Below are positions 1 through 6,067 of a DNA stretch of 9,757 nucleotides, piece after piece (the stretch's first letter is position 1; each line of letters starts with the position of its first letter). Both the position numbers and the translations under genes were made by a program. The notes under the pieces were generated by a model. It made no database searches, was not told where the DNA came from, and was given only the letters and a program-made list of their open reading frames with translations. This DNA comes from Dehalococcoidia bacterium UBA3254. GTDB lineage: Bacteria; Chloroflexota; Dehalococcoidia; Dehalococcoidales; UBA3254. The DNA lies in NCBI GenBank assembly GCA_002362735.1, contig DEUU01000274.1, forward strand, positions 1 to 9,757, written 5' to 3'.

Positions 1-859
1 ACAGAATCCTCCCCATGCCAATATGGACTGTCCCCAATCGGCCACCATCCCTTCTTGTCCCGCGAATGACGGGGGGAATGATGTGGCTGGTACCGATACC
101 CAGCTCCGTGATATTATTAGCGTTCTCATCAGCATTGAGCATGCCGCGTATTTTCTCGACATCTTCCCTAGATCCTGATACGTCCACCACTCTACCGGCT
201 TTTACAATATACTTCAAAGGTTGTCTCAGAACGAAACCTAACTGCAGAACACAAACATCTGCAACGATAGTCCCTTCTGCGGTGCCTTCCACAGGGGTAA
301 TCGCTGATTCAGCATAATCCGGCAATACGCCTGTTTCTTGAGAATTGGGATAAGCCGCTAAAGATGCTCTTCCGGCAACGCTCATGGTGATATCCGTTCC
401 TGAAGGACTGGTTACTCTGGCAATACCGGATCTGGATAAAAGGGCTTTAAGATTTTCAGATCGATTCTTAATAATTTCAAGATCTTTTAAAGAAACGCCG
501 CGTTTCAGATCATCCAGAGGGATGTTGCGGTTGAGCATATAACATCTAACACCTGCATTGCGGGCTTCCTTTTGCGCAGTAGTATGACCAATCTCTATTT
601 TATCCTCAATTGCAAGAAAAACATTGACATTTTTCATCGCTGCGGCAACCGCAGCCGGGGGTTCAGTGTGGGCAATATCTGCTGGAATAATGATAGTATG
701 TATAGGGACAGCACCGACAGAATTTAGCACATTCAAGAAAAGCTCACCTAACCAAACAGACCCACCTTCATCCTCGGTAATCACCAAAGCATTTTCACCG
801 CTTTTAACCTGCATGCAATTTTCAATAATCGAACGTAAGCCATTCATAAGCTCAAACAT
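1..859 (-). CDS. M29 aminopeptidase / NicX-like metalloprotein (partial, 3' end missing)
   Basis: The reading frame starts at ATG 859-857, with GGAGGG five bases upstream, and runs off the left edge after 286 codons without a stop. The protein resembles the M29 aminopeptidase-T superfamily, which also contains 2,5-dihydroxypyridine 5,6-dioxygenase (NicX); members are usually about 340-410 residues, so roughly the last 50-120 are missing. Family-like patches are VEGTAEG (190-196), TELGIGT (251-257) and TVHIGMG (277-283). Glu252 and His279 fall where the family places metal ligands; the final His/Asp ligand motif would lie beyond the edge. It is the last visible gene of the leftward arm, 75 bases after the dehydrogenase, and is probably co-transcribed with it. 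The family includes peptidases, a ring-cleaving dioxygenase and many uncharacterised proteins of anaerobes. An oxygenase role is unlikely beside anaerobic-type enzymes, so a hydrolase is the safer guess. Family confidence is moderate; the substrate is unknown. Confidence 0.75.
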   Translation of the reverse strand, partial: MFELMNGLRSIIENCMQVKSGENALVITEDEGGSVWLGELFLNVLNSVGAVPIHTIIIPADIAHTEPPAAVAAAMKNVNVFLAIEDKIEIGHTTAQKEARNAGVRCYMLNRNIPLDDLKRGVSLKDLEIIKNRSENLKALLSRSGIARVTSPSGTDITMSVAGRASLAAYPNSQETGVLPDYAESAITPVEGTAEGTIVADVCVLQLGFVLRQPLKYIVKAGRVVDVSGSREDVEKIRGMLNADENANNITELGIGTSHIIPPVIRGTRRDGGRLGTVHIGMGRIL

Positions 860-934
860 GGTGCCCTCCAGATCTTAATATTGTTGCTTTTTATATCCGA
901 TTCCGTCACGAATTGCCGGGATTCATGGCATATT

Positions 935-1849
935 CTATTCAACTTCTATGTCAGGGATGCGGACCTCGATACCGCCCGCGCGTTCTTCCTGAATTAACAT
1001 AGCTGCACAGCCATCTTTGTCTCCCCAACCCCGATTAACAGCGGTGACATAATCTTGCCAGACACTATCGGCTATTGGCATAGGGACATGGAATTCCCGA
1101 CCTAAGGAAGTTGCCAGTTCCTGATCTTTAAAAGCTATATTCAAAGACATCGAAGGCTTATCAAAGCCACCCCGTAAATATACCTTTGGTAAAAGCATGG
1201 TGAAGGTAAGCCCTCTTCCAACGGCGCCATTTCTGATGGCTTGCCACAATACCCGTGGTTCGACTCCTGCCTTAACTCCCAGTGTAAGGCATTCTGCGGT
1301 AATTGCATTCAAGCCTGTCGAAATACAATTATGCATCAGCTTGCAGATACTGCCACAGCCAATCCCACCAGTATAAGTTACTTTGTCACCCATCTTTTCC
1401 AGTATCGGTTTGCAACTATTAAATACTGTCTCATCTCCACCCACCATGAAAGTGAGTTTCCCTGTTCGGGCACCTTCCGGGCCTCCGCTGACAGGAGCGT
1501 CCATCACAGCTACCCCTTTTTCCTTAAAAACCTGGTAGATACGCCGGATCAAAGAAGGAGAACTGGTGGAAAGGTCAATATATATCATTCCAGGATGGAT
1601 CCCATGGATAATACCTTCTGACCCCATGGCTACAGATTCTACTTCACGTGGTCCCGGCAAGGAGGTAAATACAATATCGCTAGCAGATGCTGCCTCTTTG
1701 GGGGAATTGACGGGAGTTGCTCCAGATTTCACTAGGGATTCTATTGACTCCTTGTGAATATCGTAGACAGATAAATAATACCCGCCTTTAATAAGATTAG
1801 CCGCCATTCCCCTACCCATATTCCCCAATCCAATGAAACCTATTATCAT
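935..1849 (-). CDS. NAD(P)-dependent beta-hydroxyacid dehydrogenase (3-hydroxyisobutyrate dehydrogenase family)
   Basis: This 304-residue protein reversibly oxidises a beta-hydroxyacid to its semialdehyde or keto form with NAD(P). All family signatures are visible. The N-terminal Rossmann motif GFIGLGNMG is at residues 4-12, the substrate loop DAPVSGG at 117-123, and the catalytic segment GIGCGSICKLMHN at 162-174, giving Lys170 as catalytic residue and Asn174 as its partner. The later KDQELA motif is at 241-246. Length is typical for the family (about 290-300), with a slightly long C-terminal tail. The start is ATG 1849, with GGAG seven bases upstream; an out-of-frame ATG lies just before it. 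Relatives include tartronate semialdehyde reductase and 2-(hydroxymethyl)glutarate dehydrogenase of nicotinate fermentation, so the substrate cannot be read from sequence alone. It lies between the MarR gene and the M29-like gene on the same strand. Confidence 0.93.
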   Translation of the reverse strand: MIIGFIGLGNMGRGMAANLIKGGYYLSVYDIHKESIESLVKSGATPVNSPKEAASASDIVFTSLPGPREVESVAMGSEGIIHGIHPGMIYIDLSTSSPSLIRRIYQVFKEKGVAVMDAPVSGGPEGARTGKLTFMVGGDETVFNSCKPILEKMGDKVTYTGGIGCGSICKLMHNCISTGLNAITAECLTLGVKAGVEPRVLWQAIRNGAVGRGLTFTMLLPKVYLRGGFDKPSMSLNIAFKDQELATSLGREFHVPMPIADSVWQDYVTAVNRGWGDKDGCAAMLIQEERAGGIEVRIPDIEVE

Positions 1850-1922
1850 CCATGCGCTCCTTCAAATACTATTTTGATTGTTCTTTTATGGGCATTTCAG
1901 AGTATTTTTTTATTACGTTACG

Positions 1923-1950
1923 ATCATAGTTGGGTGATACTGAATAACAA
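1923..1950 (-). promoter_or_regulatory. Candidate sigma-70 promoter for the dehydrogenase gene
   Basis: In the 120-base gap between marR and the dehydrogenase, the minus strand reads TTGTTA (1945-1950), a 16-base spacer, then TATGAT (1923-1928). The -10 box has one mismatch to consensus and the -35 box two. It would give a leader of about 65 bases before ATG 1849. It could let the dehydrogenase and M29-like genes be expressed separately from marR. The region is AT-rich, so a chance match is possible. Confidence 0.35.
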
Positions 1951-1969
1951 ATATTATTTTGGAAGCTGC

Positions 1970-2434
1970 CTATTGTTGGTTTACCATAGCTTTGATTCTG
2001 ATCTTATCCAGGTACAACTTAAATCGTTGCTTCTCAGTATCCGTCAAAGCAGACATGCAATTTGTAATAGACTTTTCTTTTATGGAATATTTGTATAATT
2101 TACGTCCTTCAGGTGTGAGTGCCACTCGGATCATATTCTTTCTGGGGAGATCATTGATTTTCTCTATAAGTCCTCTTTTTTCCATCCGGTCCAGTAATTG
2201 TGAAATAGAATGGATATCTAATAATAGCTGTCTGCTGATCTCAGTAGGAGTAACACGGTCATTGGCCTCGTGGACAACGAATATCACTGCCGATTCGGGG
2301 ATAGAAATCCCAAGAGTTCTTAATTCTTTTTGGCGGGCTTTGCTTATTGCCATATAAGTCCTGCGGAACCATAACCAGGTATCCAGGTTAGGATTCTTGG
2401 GCGAAATGTATTTTTTTTCTAATGGTTTTATCAA
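1970..2434 (-). CDS. MarR-family transcriptional regulator
   Basis: This 154-residue cytoplasmic DNA-binding protein is predicted to act as a ligand-responsive dimeric repressor. Helical dimerisation segments flank a winged helix-turn-helix at about residues 45-112. The helix-turn-helix covers roughly 61-88 (TPTEISRQL, then SQLLDRMEKRGLIEK), and the wing DLPRKNMIRVALTPEG at 95-110 has the family's basic tip followed by LTPEG. Length is normal for MarR. The start is a TTG at 2434-2432, chosen because AGGTGGTG (2445-2452) lies ten bases upstream and no in-frame ATG is nearer; the GTGs inside that site are in another frame. It heads the leftward arm and faces the mutase operon across a 251-base AT-rich region, the classic position for a MarR protein that controls both itself and the divergent operon. 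The effector is probably the imported acid or a pathway intermediate (inference). Confidence 0.92.
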   Translation of the reverse strand: MIKPLEKKYISPKNPNLDTWLWFRRTYMAISKARQKELRTLGISIPESAVIFVVHEANDRVTPTEISRQLLLDIHSISQLLDRMEKRGLIEKINDLPRKNMIRVALTPEGRKLYKYSIKEKSITNCMSALTDTEKQRFKLYLDKIRIKAMVNQQ

Positions 2435-2444
2435 TTTTGAAAGT

Positions 2445-2452
2445 CACCACCT
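2445..2452 (-). promoter_or_regulatory. Ribosome binding site deciding the TTG start of marR
   Basis: The minus strand reads AGGTGGTG here, ten bases before TTG 2434. The spacing is a little long, but it is the only good Shine-Dalgarno match near the first in-frame initiation codon. Confidence 0.55.
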
Positions 2453-2508
2453 TTTTGTATACTAATCTAAATTCAGCCTCAATTATCTATAAAGCATCTC
2501 ATTCTCAC

Positions 2509-2535
2509 ATAATATTAAACCTTATCTATTGACAA
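2509..2535 (-). promoter_or_regulatory. Candidate marR promoter sharing its -35 bases with the divergent promoter
   Basis: The minus strand reads TTGTCA (2530-2535), a 15-base spacer, then TATTAT (2509-2514), each box one mismatch from consensus. The -35 lies on the same bases as the exact TTGACA of the rightward promoter, because TTGACAA reads TTGTCAA on the other strand. The spacer is short and the region very AT-rich, so this is a weak call. Confidence 0.3.
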
Positions 2536-2557
2536 CAATTATAATCTATGATACCAT
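2529..2557 (+). promoter_or_regulatory. Promoter for the rightward mutase operon
   Basis: An exact TTGACA (2529-2534) is followed by a 17-base spacer and TACCAT (2552-2557). A TG dinucleotide at 2549-2550 gives an extended -10 element. Transcription would start near 2564, leaving an AT-rich leader of about 120 bases before the S-subunit start at 2686. It is the best-matching promoter in the window and lies directly upstream of the candidate operator. Confidence 0.6.
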
Positions 2558-2572
2558 CTGAGTCAATACATT

Positions 2573-2590
2573 AACTTAATATATTAACTT
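2573..2590. promoter_or_regulatory. Candidate MarR operator: near-palindrome just downstream of the mutase promoter
   Basis: The core TTAATATATTAA (2576-2587) is a perfect 12-base palindrome. Extended to 18 bases it pairs at 8 of 9 positions per half. The 8-mer ATTAACTT also recurs as a direct repeat at 2570-2577 and 2583-2590. The site lies about 10-25 bases beyond the predicted transcription start, where a bound MarR dimer would block RNA polymerase. Palindromes arise easily in sequence this AT-rich, so assignment to this regulator is inference. Confidence 0.4.
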
Positions 2591-2672
2591 CATAAATCTA
2601 TATCATATCTTAACTATTTTTAAATATTTAAACTTAAAACTTCAATATTATTAATCCTAATTAAGCTTTATA

Positions 2673-2677
2673 AGGAG
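2673..2677 (+). promoter_or_regulatory. Ribosome binding site deciding the TTG start of the mutase S subunit
   Basis: AGGAG lies eight bases before TTG 2686. Starting here places the cobalt-binding His at residue 16, as in characterised clostridial S subunits. The next in-frame ATG (residue 17) would delete that motif, so the TTG start is well supported. Confidence 0.8.
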
Positions 2678-2685
2678 CAGCTACA

Positions 2686-3102
2686 TTGCAATCAAAAAAT
2701 ATAATCATAGGGACCATCGGCCAGGATGCTCACATGATTGGCCAATTTATTATCTGGCGCAGCTTAAAGGAAGCGGGTTTTAATGCCATCAGCCTGGGGG
2801 CTTGTGTGGGACAGGATGACTTTATTAATGCTGCTATCGAAACGAAAGCGGATGCCATCCTGGTATCCTCCCTTTATGGAATGGGATTATTCGATTGTGA
2901 AGGACTCCGGGATAAATGCATCGAAGCCGGATTAGAAAATGTCCTGCTATATGCCGGAGGTCGATTAACTACGGGAGTAATGGGTTGGGAGGAAATACTG
3001 AAAAGATACAAGGACATGGGTTTTGACCGGGTTTATCCCCCGGGGACTTTACCACCCCAGGTGATTACCGATTTAAAAACTGACTTAAAAATAGCGGATT
3101 AA
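2686..3102 (+). CDS. glmS: Glutamate mutase-type B12-binding subunit (S / sigma component)
   Basis: This 138-residue cobalamin-binding Rossmann-like protein supplies adenosylcobalamin to the catalytic E subunit in a radical 1,2-rearrangement. The base-off/His-on signature DxHxxG is complete: Asp14, His16 (lower cobalt ligand) and Gly19, in GTIGQDAHMIG. The other cobalamin-contact motifs are VSSLYG (60-65), GG at 91-92 and DRVYPPGT (114-121). The stretch DFINAAIETKAD (45-56) and the C-terminal third closely follow clostridial glutamate mutase S subunits as I recall them, and the length matches (about 137). The start is TTG, fixed by the ribosome site and the His16 position. The E-subunit gene follows after 11 bases, so the two are co-translated. 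The symbol denotes the mutase subunit, not glucosamine-6-phosphate synthase or mismatch-repair MutS. The B12-binding role is near certain; glutamate as substrate is not. Confidence 0.93.
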   Translation: MQSKNIIIGTIGQDAHMIGQFIIWRSLKEAGFNAISLGACVGQDDFINAAIETKADAILVSSLYGMGLFDCEGLRDKCIEAGLENVLLYAGGRLTTGVMGWEEILKRYKDMGFDRVYPPGTLPPQVITDLKTDLKIAD

Positions 3103-3113
3103 GGGAGATCACA

Positions 3114-4562
3114 ATGGAAGTATCAAGCAAACGGTGGAGCGAAGAGAAACTTTTCGAAATGCGCAAAGAGGTACTCAGAGGATGGCCAACAGCTAACGAG
3201 GTCGATCTCAAAGAAGCCATAGAATACCGCAGGACGATACCATCTGAAAGAAATAAGGTAGATCTCAACCGGAAAGTGCTGATCACCGGAAAACCTTTTG
3301 TTGAAAAAACCGTAGGACGGACCACCATTGAAGAGCAAATTGAACATTCTCAAGTGCTGGTTGAAGCCGGAGTGGATGTGATAGATATTTTCACGGATAC
3401 CTATACCCGTAAAAACCAGTTTAAGAAAGCCGAAGCGGGAATCATTGAAAGCAAGAAAGAAGGGCGTTCACTACTTAATGGTTATCCTATAGTTAACCAT
3501 GGAGTTAAAGAATCACGGAAAGTTATCGAGTCTGTTGATGTCCCTACACGCATCTGGAGTGGTTGTGACGAAGACCCCCGTTTAATCCAGGAAATCTCTC
3601 TGGCAGCGGGGTTTACGCAAGTCGGGTTTAGCAACATTATTGATCTAATTGCTCATTCGAGGGATTACCCCCTGGACTTAAGGATCCGTAATGATCAGTA
3701 CTGTACCCGGCTGGCATCTTATTATGTTGAACAAGGTTTTTCTATTGACTTGTTTGCACCCAGTGGTCTTCATGGCTACGATCCACCGGATATGAAAGCG
3801 GCGGTACTTATTCCTACGGTTCTGCTCGCGGCTGAGCAGGGAGTAAAGGACATTTCAGTTAGCTTTCTATCGACTGTGAACCTGAATCAAATGGTAGCCG
3901 CTTTGAGGGTGATTCGTAAACTGCTAAGGGAATATCTGGATAGATTTGGCCACCCTGATGTCAATATAAACCTGGGATTTGGTACCTGGCATGGTGATTG
4001 GCCACTGGACCCTTATTTAGCTGCTGCGGTTAACGCCTGGGATGTCAGCATAGCTTTGCTGGCTGGAGTAGATGGTCTCTGGCTCAAATCTATTGGTGAA
4101 GCCGCAGGAATCCCGGCCAGGGAGTCAGATATTCCAGCCATAAAAATAGCCAAGAAATTAATCGATGTCATCGGGAGGCAGCGTTTAGACGAAAGCGAGG
4201 AGCTCAAGCTTGAAGAGCACATGATGACCATGGCTGTAAAAGCCATAGTGGATAAAATGCTGGACTTAGGAGATGGCGATGTCGCTAGAGGCATGATCAG
4301 GGCAGTTGAAGCGGGTGTTATCGATACTACGCTATCACCCTGGATTTATTTAGCCCGGAAAGTCCTTGAGGTTAGAGATATCAATGGCGCTATCCGTTAC
4401 GTTGACCATGGTAATATTCCCTTGCCGAAGGAAGTTGTCGAGTACCATCGCGAGAAGATCGCGGCAAGAGAAAAAAAGGATGGCGTAAAAGCGGGGATTG
4501 AAATGCTTATTCAGGATGTAACCTGCGTATCCAGAGACATAATTAAAGGTTACAAATATTAA
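3114..4562 (+). CDS. glmE: Glutamate mutase-type catalytic subunit (E / epsilon), divergent; substrate uncertain
   Basis: This 482-residue TIM-barrel subunit should pair with the preceding S protein as an adenosylcobalamin mutase. Its length matches clostridial GlmE (483). Shared landmarks include RGWPTANEVDL (22-32), DTYTRKNQF (95-103), EGRSLLNGYPIVNHGVK (116-132), DQYCTRL (194-200), LLAAEQGVK (237-245), KSIGEAAGIP (325-334) and LDLGDGDVA (383-391). Lys325 and Glu329 align with the residues that touch the cofactor ribose. By eye, Arg69 and Arg99 match two Arg of the clostridial glutamate 'arginine claw' (the first only with a gap). The third Arg position is Trp148, and the segment carrying Glu171, Tyr177 and Tyr181 is remodelled around residues 168-185. 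The substrate may therefore differ from glutamate. Start: ATG with GGGAG seven bases upstream. No reactivase gene (glmL) separates the subunit genes, unlike the clostridial order. Sure of the family, unsure of the reaction. Confidence 0.88.
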   Translation: MEVSSKRWSEEKLFEMRKEVLRGWPTANEVDLKEAIEYRRTIPSERNKVDLNRKVLITGKPFVEKTVGRTTIEEQIEHSQVLVEAGVDVIDIFTDTYTRKNQFKKAEAGIIESKKEGRSLLNGYPIVNHGVKESRKVIESVDVPTRIWSGCDEDPRLIQEISLAAGFTQVGFSNIIDLIAHSRDYPLDLRIRNDQYCTRLASYYVEQGFSIDLFAPSGLHGYDPPDMKAAVLIPTVLLAAEQGVKDISVSFLSTVNLNQMVAALRVIRKLLREYLDRFGHPDVNINLGFGTWHGDWPLDPYLAAAVNAWDVSIALLAGVDGLWLKSIGEAAGIPARESDIPAIKIAKKLIDVIGRQRLDESEELKLEEHMMTMAVKAIVDKMLDLGDGDVARGMIRAVEAGVIDTTLSPWIYLARKVLEVRDINGAIRYVDHGNIPLPKEVVEYHREKIAAREKKDGVKAGIEMLIQDVTCVSRDIIKGYKY

Positions 4563-4591
4563 TAATAAGATGGTAAGCGGAGGCATCAAAG

Positions 4592-5962
4592 ATGATAATT
4601 GAAGATTGGGCAAGGCATATTGTTCAAACTGATTTTGATGCTCTGGATGAGAATACCATTGAGCAAGCTAAATATCGAATCATCGATATTATAGGTTGCG
4701 CCATAGGTGGGGCCAATACTCCAGGCTGCTCGATAGTGAGAGACCTGATACAAGAATGGGGAGGGAAAGAGGAGGCTACTATCTTAGTGCATGGAATAAA
4801 AGCTCCGGCACACAATGCAGCCTGGTTAAATTGCGTCATGGCGAGATCTTTCGACTATGGAGTGTTGATACCCTTTATCGGTGACAGACAGGTCGTTAAT
4901 CATATCAGTGAAACAACGGTTCCCACGGCTGTCACTGTGGCCGAGTGGAAGCATGCTGGCGGCAAGGAACTGATTACAGCCCTGGTATTGGGTGATGATA
5001 TTACCACTCGATTGACCGCAGGTTCAAATTATACGGCGGCGGTGAGTTGGGACAGTGTGGGTACAACTAACAGATTTGGAACGACCACCATTGCCGGTAA
5101 GCTACTGGGGTTGTCTGTAAAGAAAGTAGTAAACGCATTTGGGATCGTAGTGAACCAGCTGGCGGGCAGCTTCCAGGTTATGCAGGATGGGGTGCATGCT
5201 TTTAAATTAACTCAAGGGCTGTCGGCCCGGGATGGCATTATAGCAGCGGAACTAGCGGATAAAGGATTTTTGGGGATAAAAGACCCTCTACTGAGTAAAT
5301 ATGGATATTTTGCCCTTTACTGTAAAGATTATGATACGGACATCCTGACCCGGGACCTGGGTAAGAAATTTTATGCGGATATGACCTTTAAACCTTATCC
5401 CGGGTGCAGGTTTACCCATCCGATTACGGATTGTGCGTTAGATCTAGTTAGATCTTATGATATAAAAGCCGAGGATATTGAGAGAGTGAGCATTAATGTG
5501 GCCCCTTCTCACCTGGATTCTCCGTTGAATCAACCTTTTAAAATAGGAGAATTTCCCCAGGGTGACGCGCTTTTCAGCCCTCGGTACGCGGTGTCCAGCG
5601 CTCTTGTGAGAAAAAATGTTAAACCCGAATATTTTACTGAGGAATATATACGCGATCCTAAAGTGCTTGATCTTACTGCGAAAGTAAATATGATAGGAAC
5701 TATGCCGTCCTTCATGCTGGAAGCAGCTGAAGTAACGGTCACGATGAAGGATGGGAGAGAACTTACAAAATCTGTTGATACAGCTAAGGCTCATCCGCTT
5801 AAGAAGCCTCTGACTCAGAATGAGATAGAAGATAAGTTCTGGGGCAATGTGACTTTCTCCAGGACAGTCTCACAAAAAAACGCTGAAACAGCATTAACAA
5901 TGCTTAAGAATTTGGAAGAAGTCGATGATATCAATAAGGTGATAAGATTGCTGGTTAGTTAA
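4592..5962 (+). CDS. MmgE/PrpD-family protein (2-methylcitrate dehydratase / aconitate decarboxylase-like)
   Basis: This 456-residue cytoplasmic enzyme belongs to the MmgE/PrpD superfamily, whose members dehydrate 2-methylcitrate, decarboxylate cis-aconitate or epimerise iminodisuccinate. Family features are DIIGCAIGG (32-40), AWLNCVMARSFDYG with Asp88 (77-90), HISETTVPTAVTVAE with His104 (104-118), GKLLGLS (169-175), HAFKLTQGLSARDGIIAAELA with Lys205 (202-222) and FKPYPGCRFTH with Lys267, Arg273 and His276 (266-276). Length is typical (about 450-480). Asp88, His104, Lys205 and His276 fit the active-site set I recall from aconitate decarboxylase. The position usually held by a second His (159 there) appears to be Asp154. 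The start is ATG with GGAGG eight bases upstream, 29 bases after the mutase E gene, so it is translationally linked. Here it probably acts on the mutase product or its deaminated or unsaturated derivative, for example by (de)hydration or isomerisation (inference). The exact reaction is unknown. Confidence 0.9.
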   Translation: MIIEDWARHIVQTDFDALDENTIEQAKYRIIDIIGCAIGGANTPGCSIVRDLIQEWGGKEEATILVHGIKAPAHNAAWLNCVMARSFDYGVLIPFIGDRQVVNHISETTVPTAVTVAEWKHAGGKELITALVLGDDITTRLTAGSNYTAAVSWDSVGTTNRFGTTTIAGKLLGLSVKKVVNAFGIVVNQLAGSFQVMQDGVHAFKLTQGLSARDGIIAAELADKGFLGIKDPLLSKYGYFALYCKDYDTDILTRDLGKKFYADMTFKPYPGCRFTHPITDCALDLVRSYDIKAEDIERVSINVAPSHLDSPLNQPFKIGEFPQGDALFSPRYAVSSALVRKNVKPEYFTEEYIRDPKVLDLTAKVNMIGTMPSFMLEAAEVTVTMKDGRELTKSVDTAKAHPLKKPLTQNEIEDKFWGNVTFSRTVSQKNAETALTMLKNLEEVDDINKVIRLLVS

Positions 5963-6067
5963 GATATCATTTCGCCAACAAGAAGGTAACGGGGATCCCG
6001 AAAAGAAAATTAACCAGCGGTTATGGTTTGTTAAGGCAGAGGGGAGACCCTTTGGGAAGGAGCCAGG

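Noticed and set aside
15..878. Rightward open frames at 15-317 and 624-878
   Set aside because: They lie antisense to the well-supported M29-like gene and their translations show no recognisable family.
860..934. Possible terminator between the dehydrogenase and the M29-like gene
   Set aside because: Only a four-pair stem can be drawn and no T-run follows on the minus strand, so co-transcription is the simpler reading.
2565..2685. Possible riboswitch in the leader of the B12 mutase operon
   Set aside because: The leader is almost purely AT-rich with no GC-paired stems or B12-box elements.
5441..5459. Local duplication of TTAGATCT within the MmgE/PrpD gene
   Set aside because: It is a short in-frame coding coincidence without insertion-sequence features.
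6011..6023. Small hairpin TAACC-AGC-GGTTA in the 105-base gap before the FrhB-like gene
   Set aside because: Only five pairs and no T-run follow it, which is too weak for a terminator; nothing else convincing was found in this gap.
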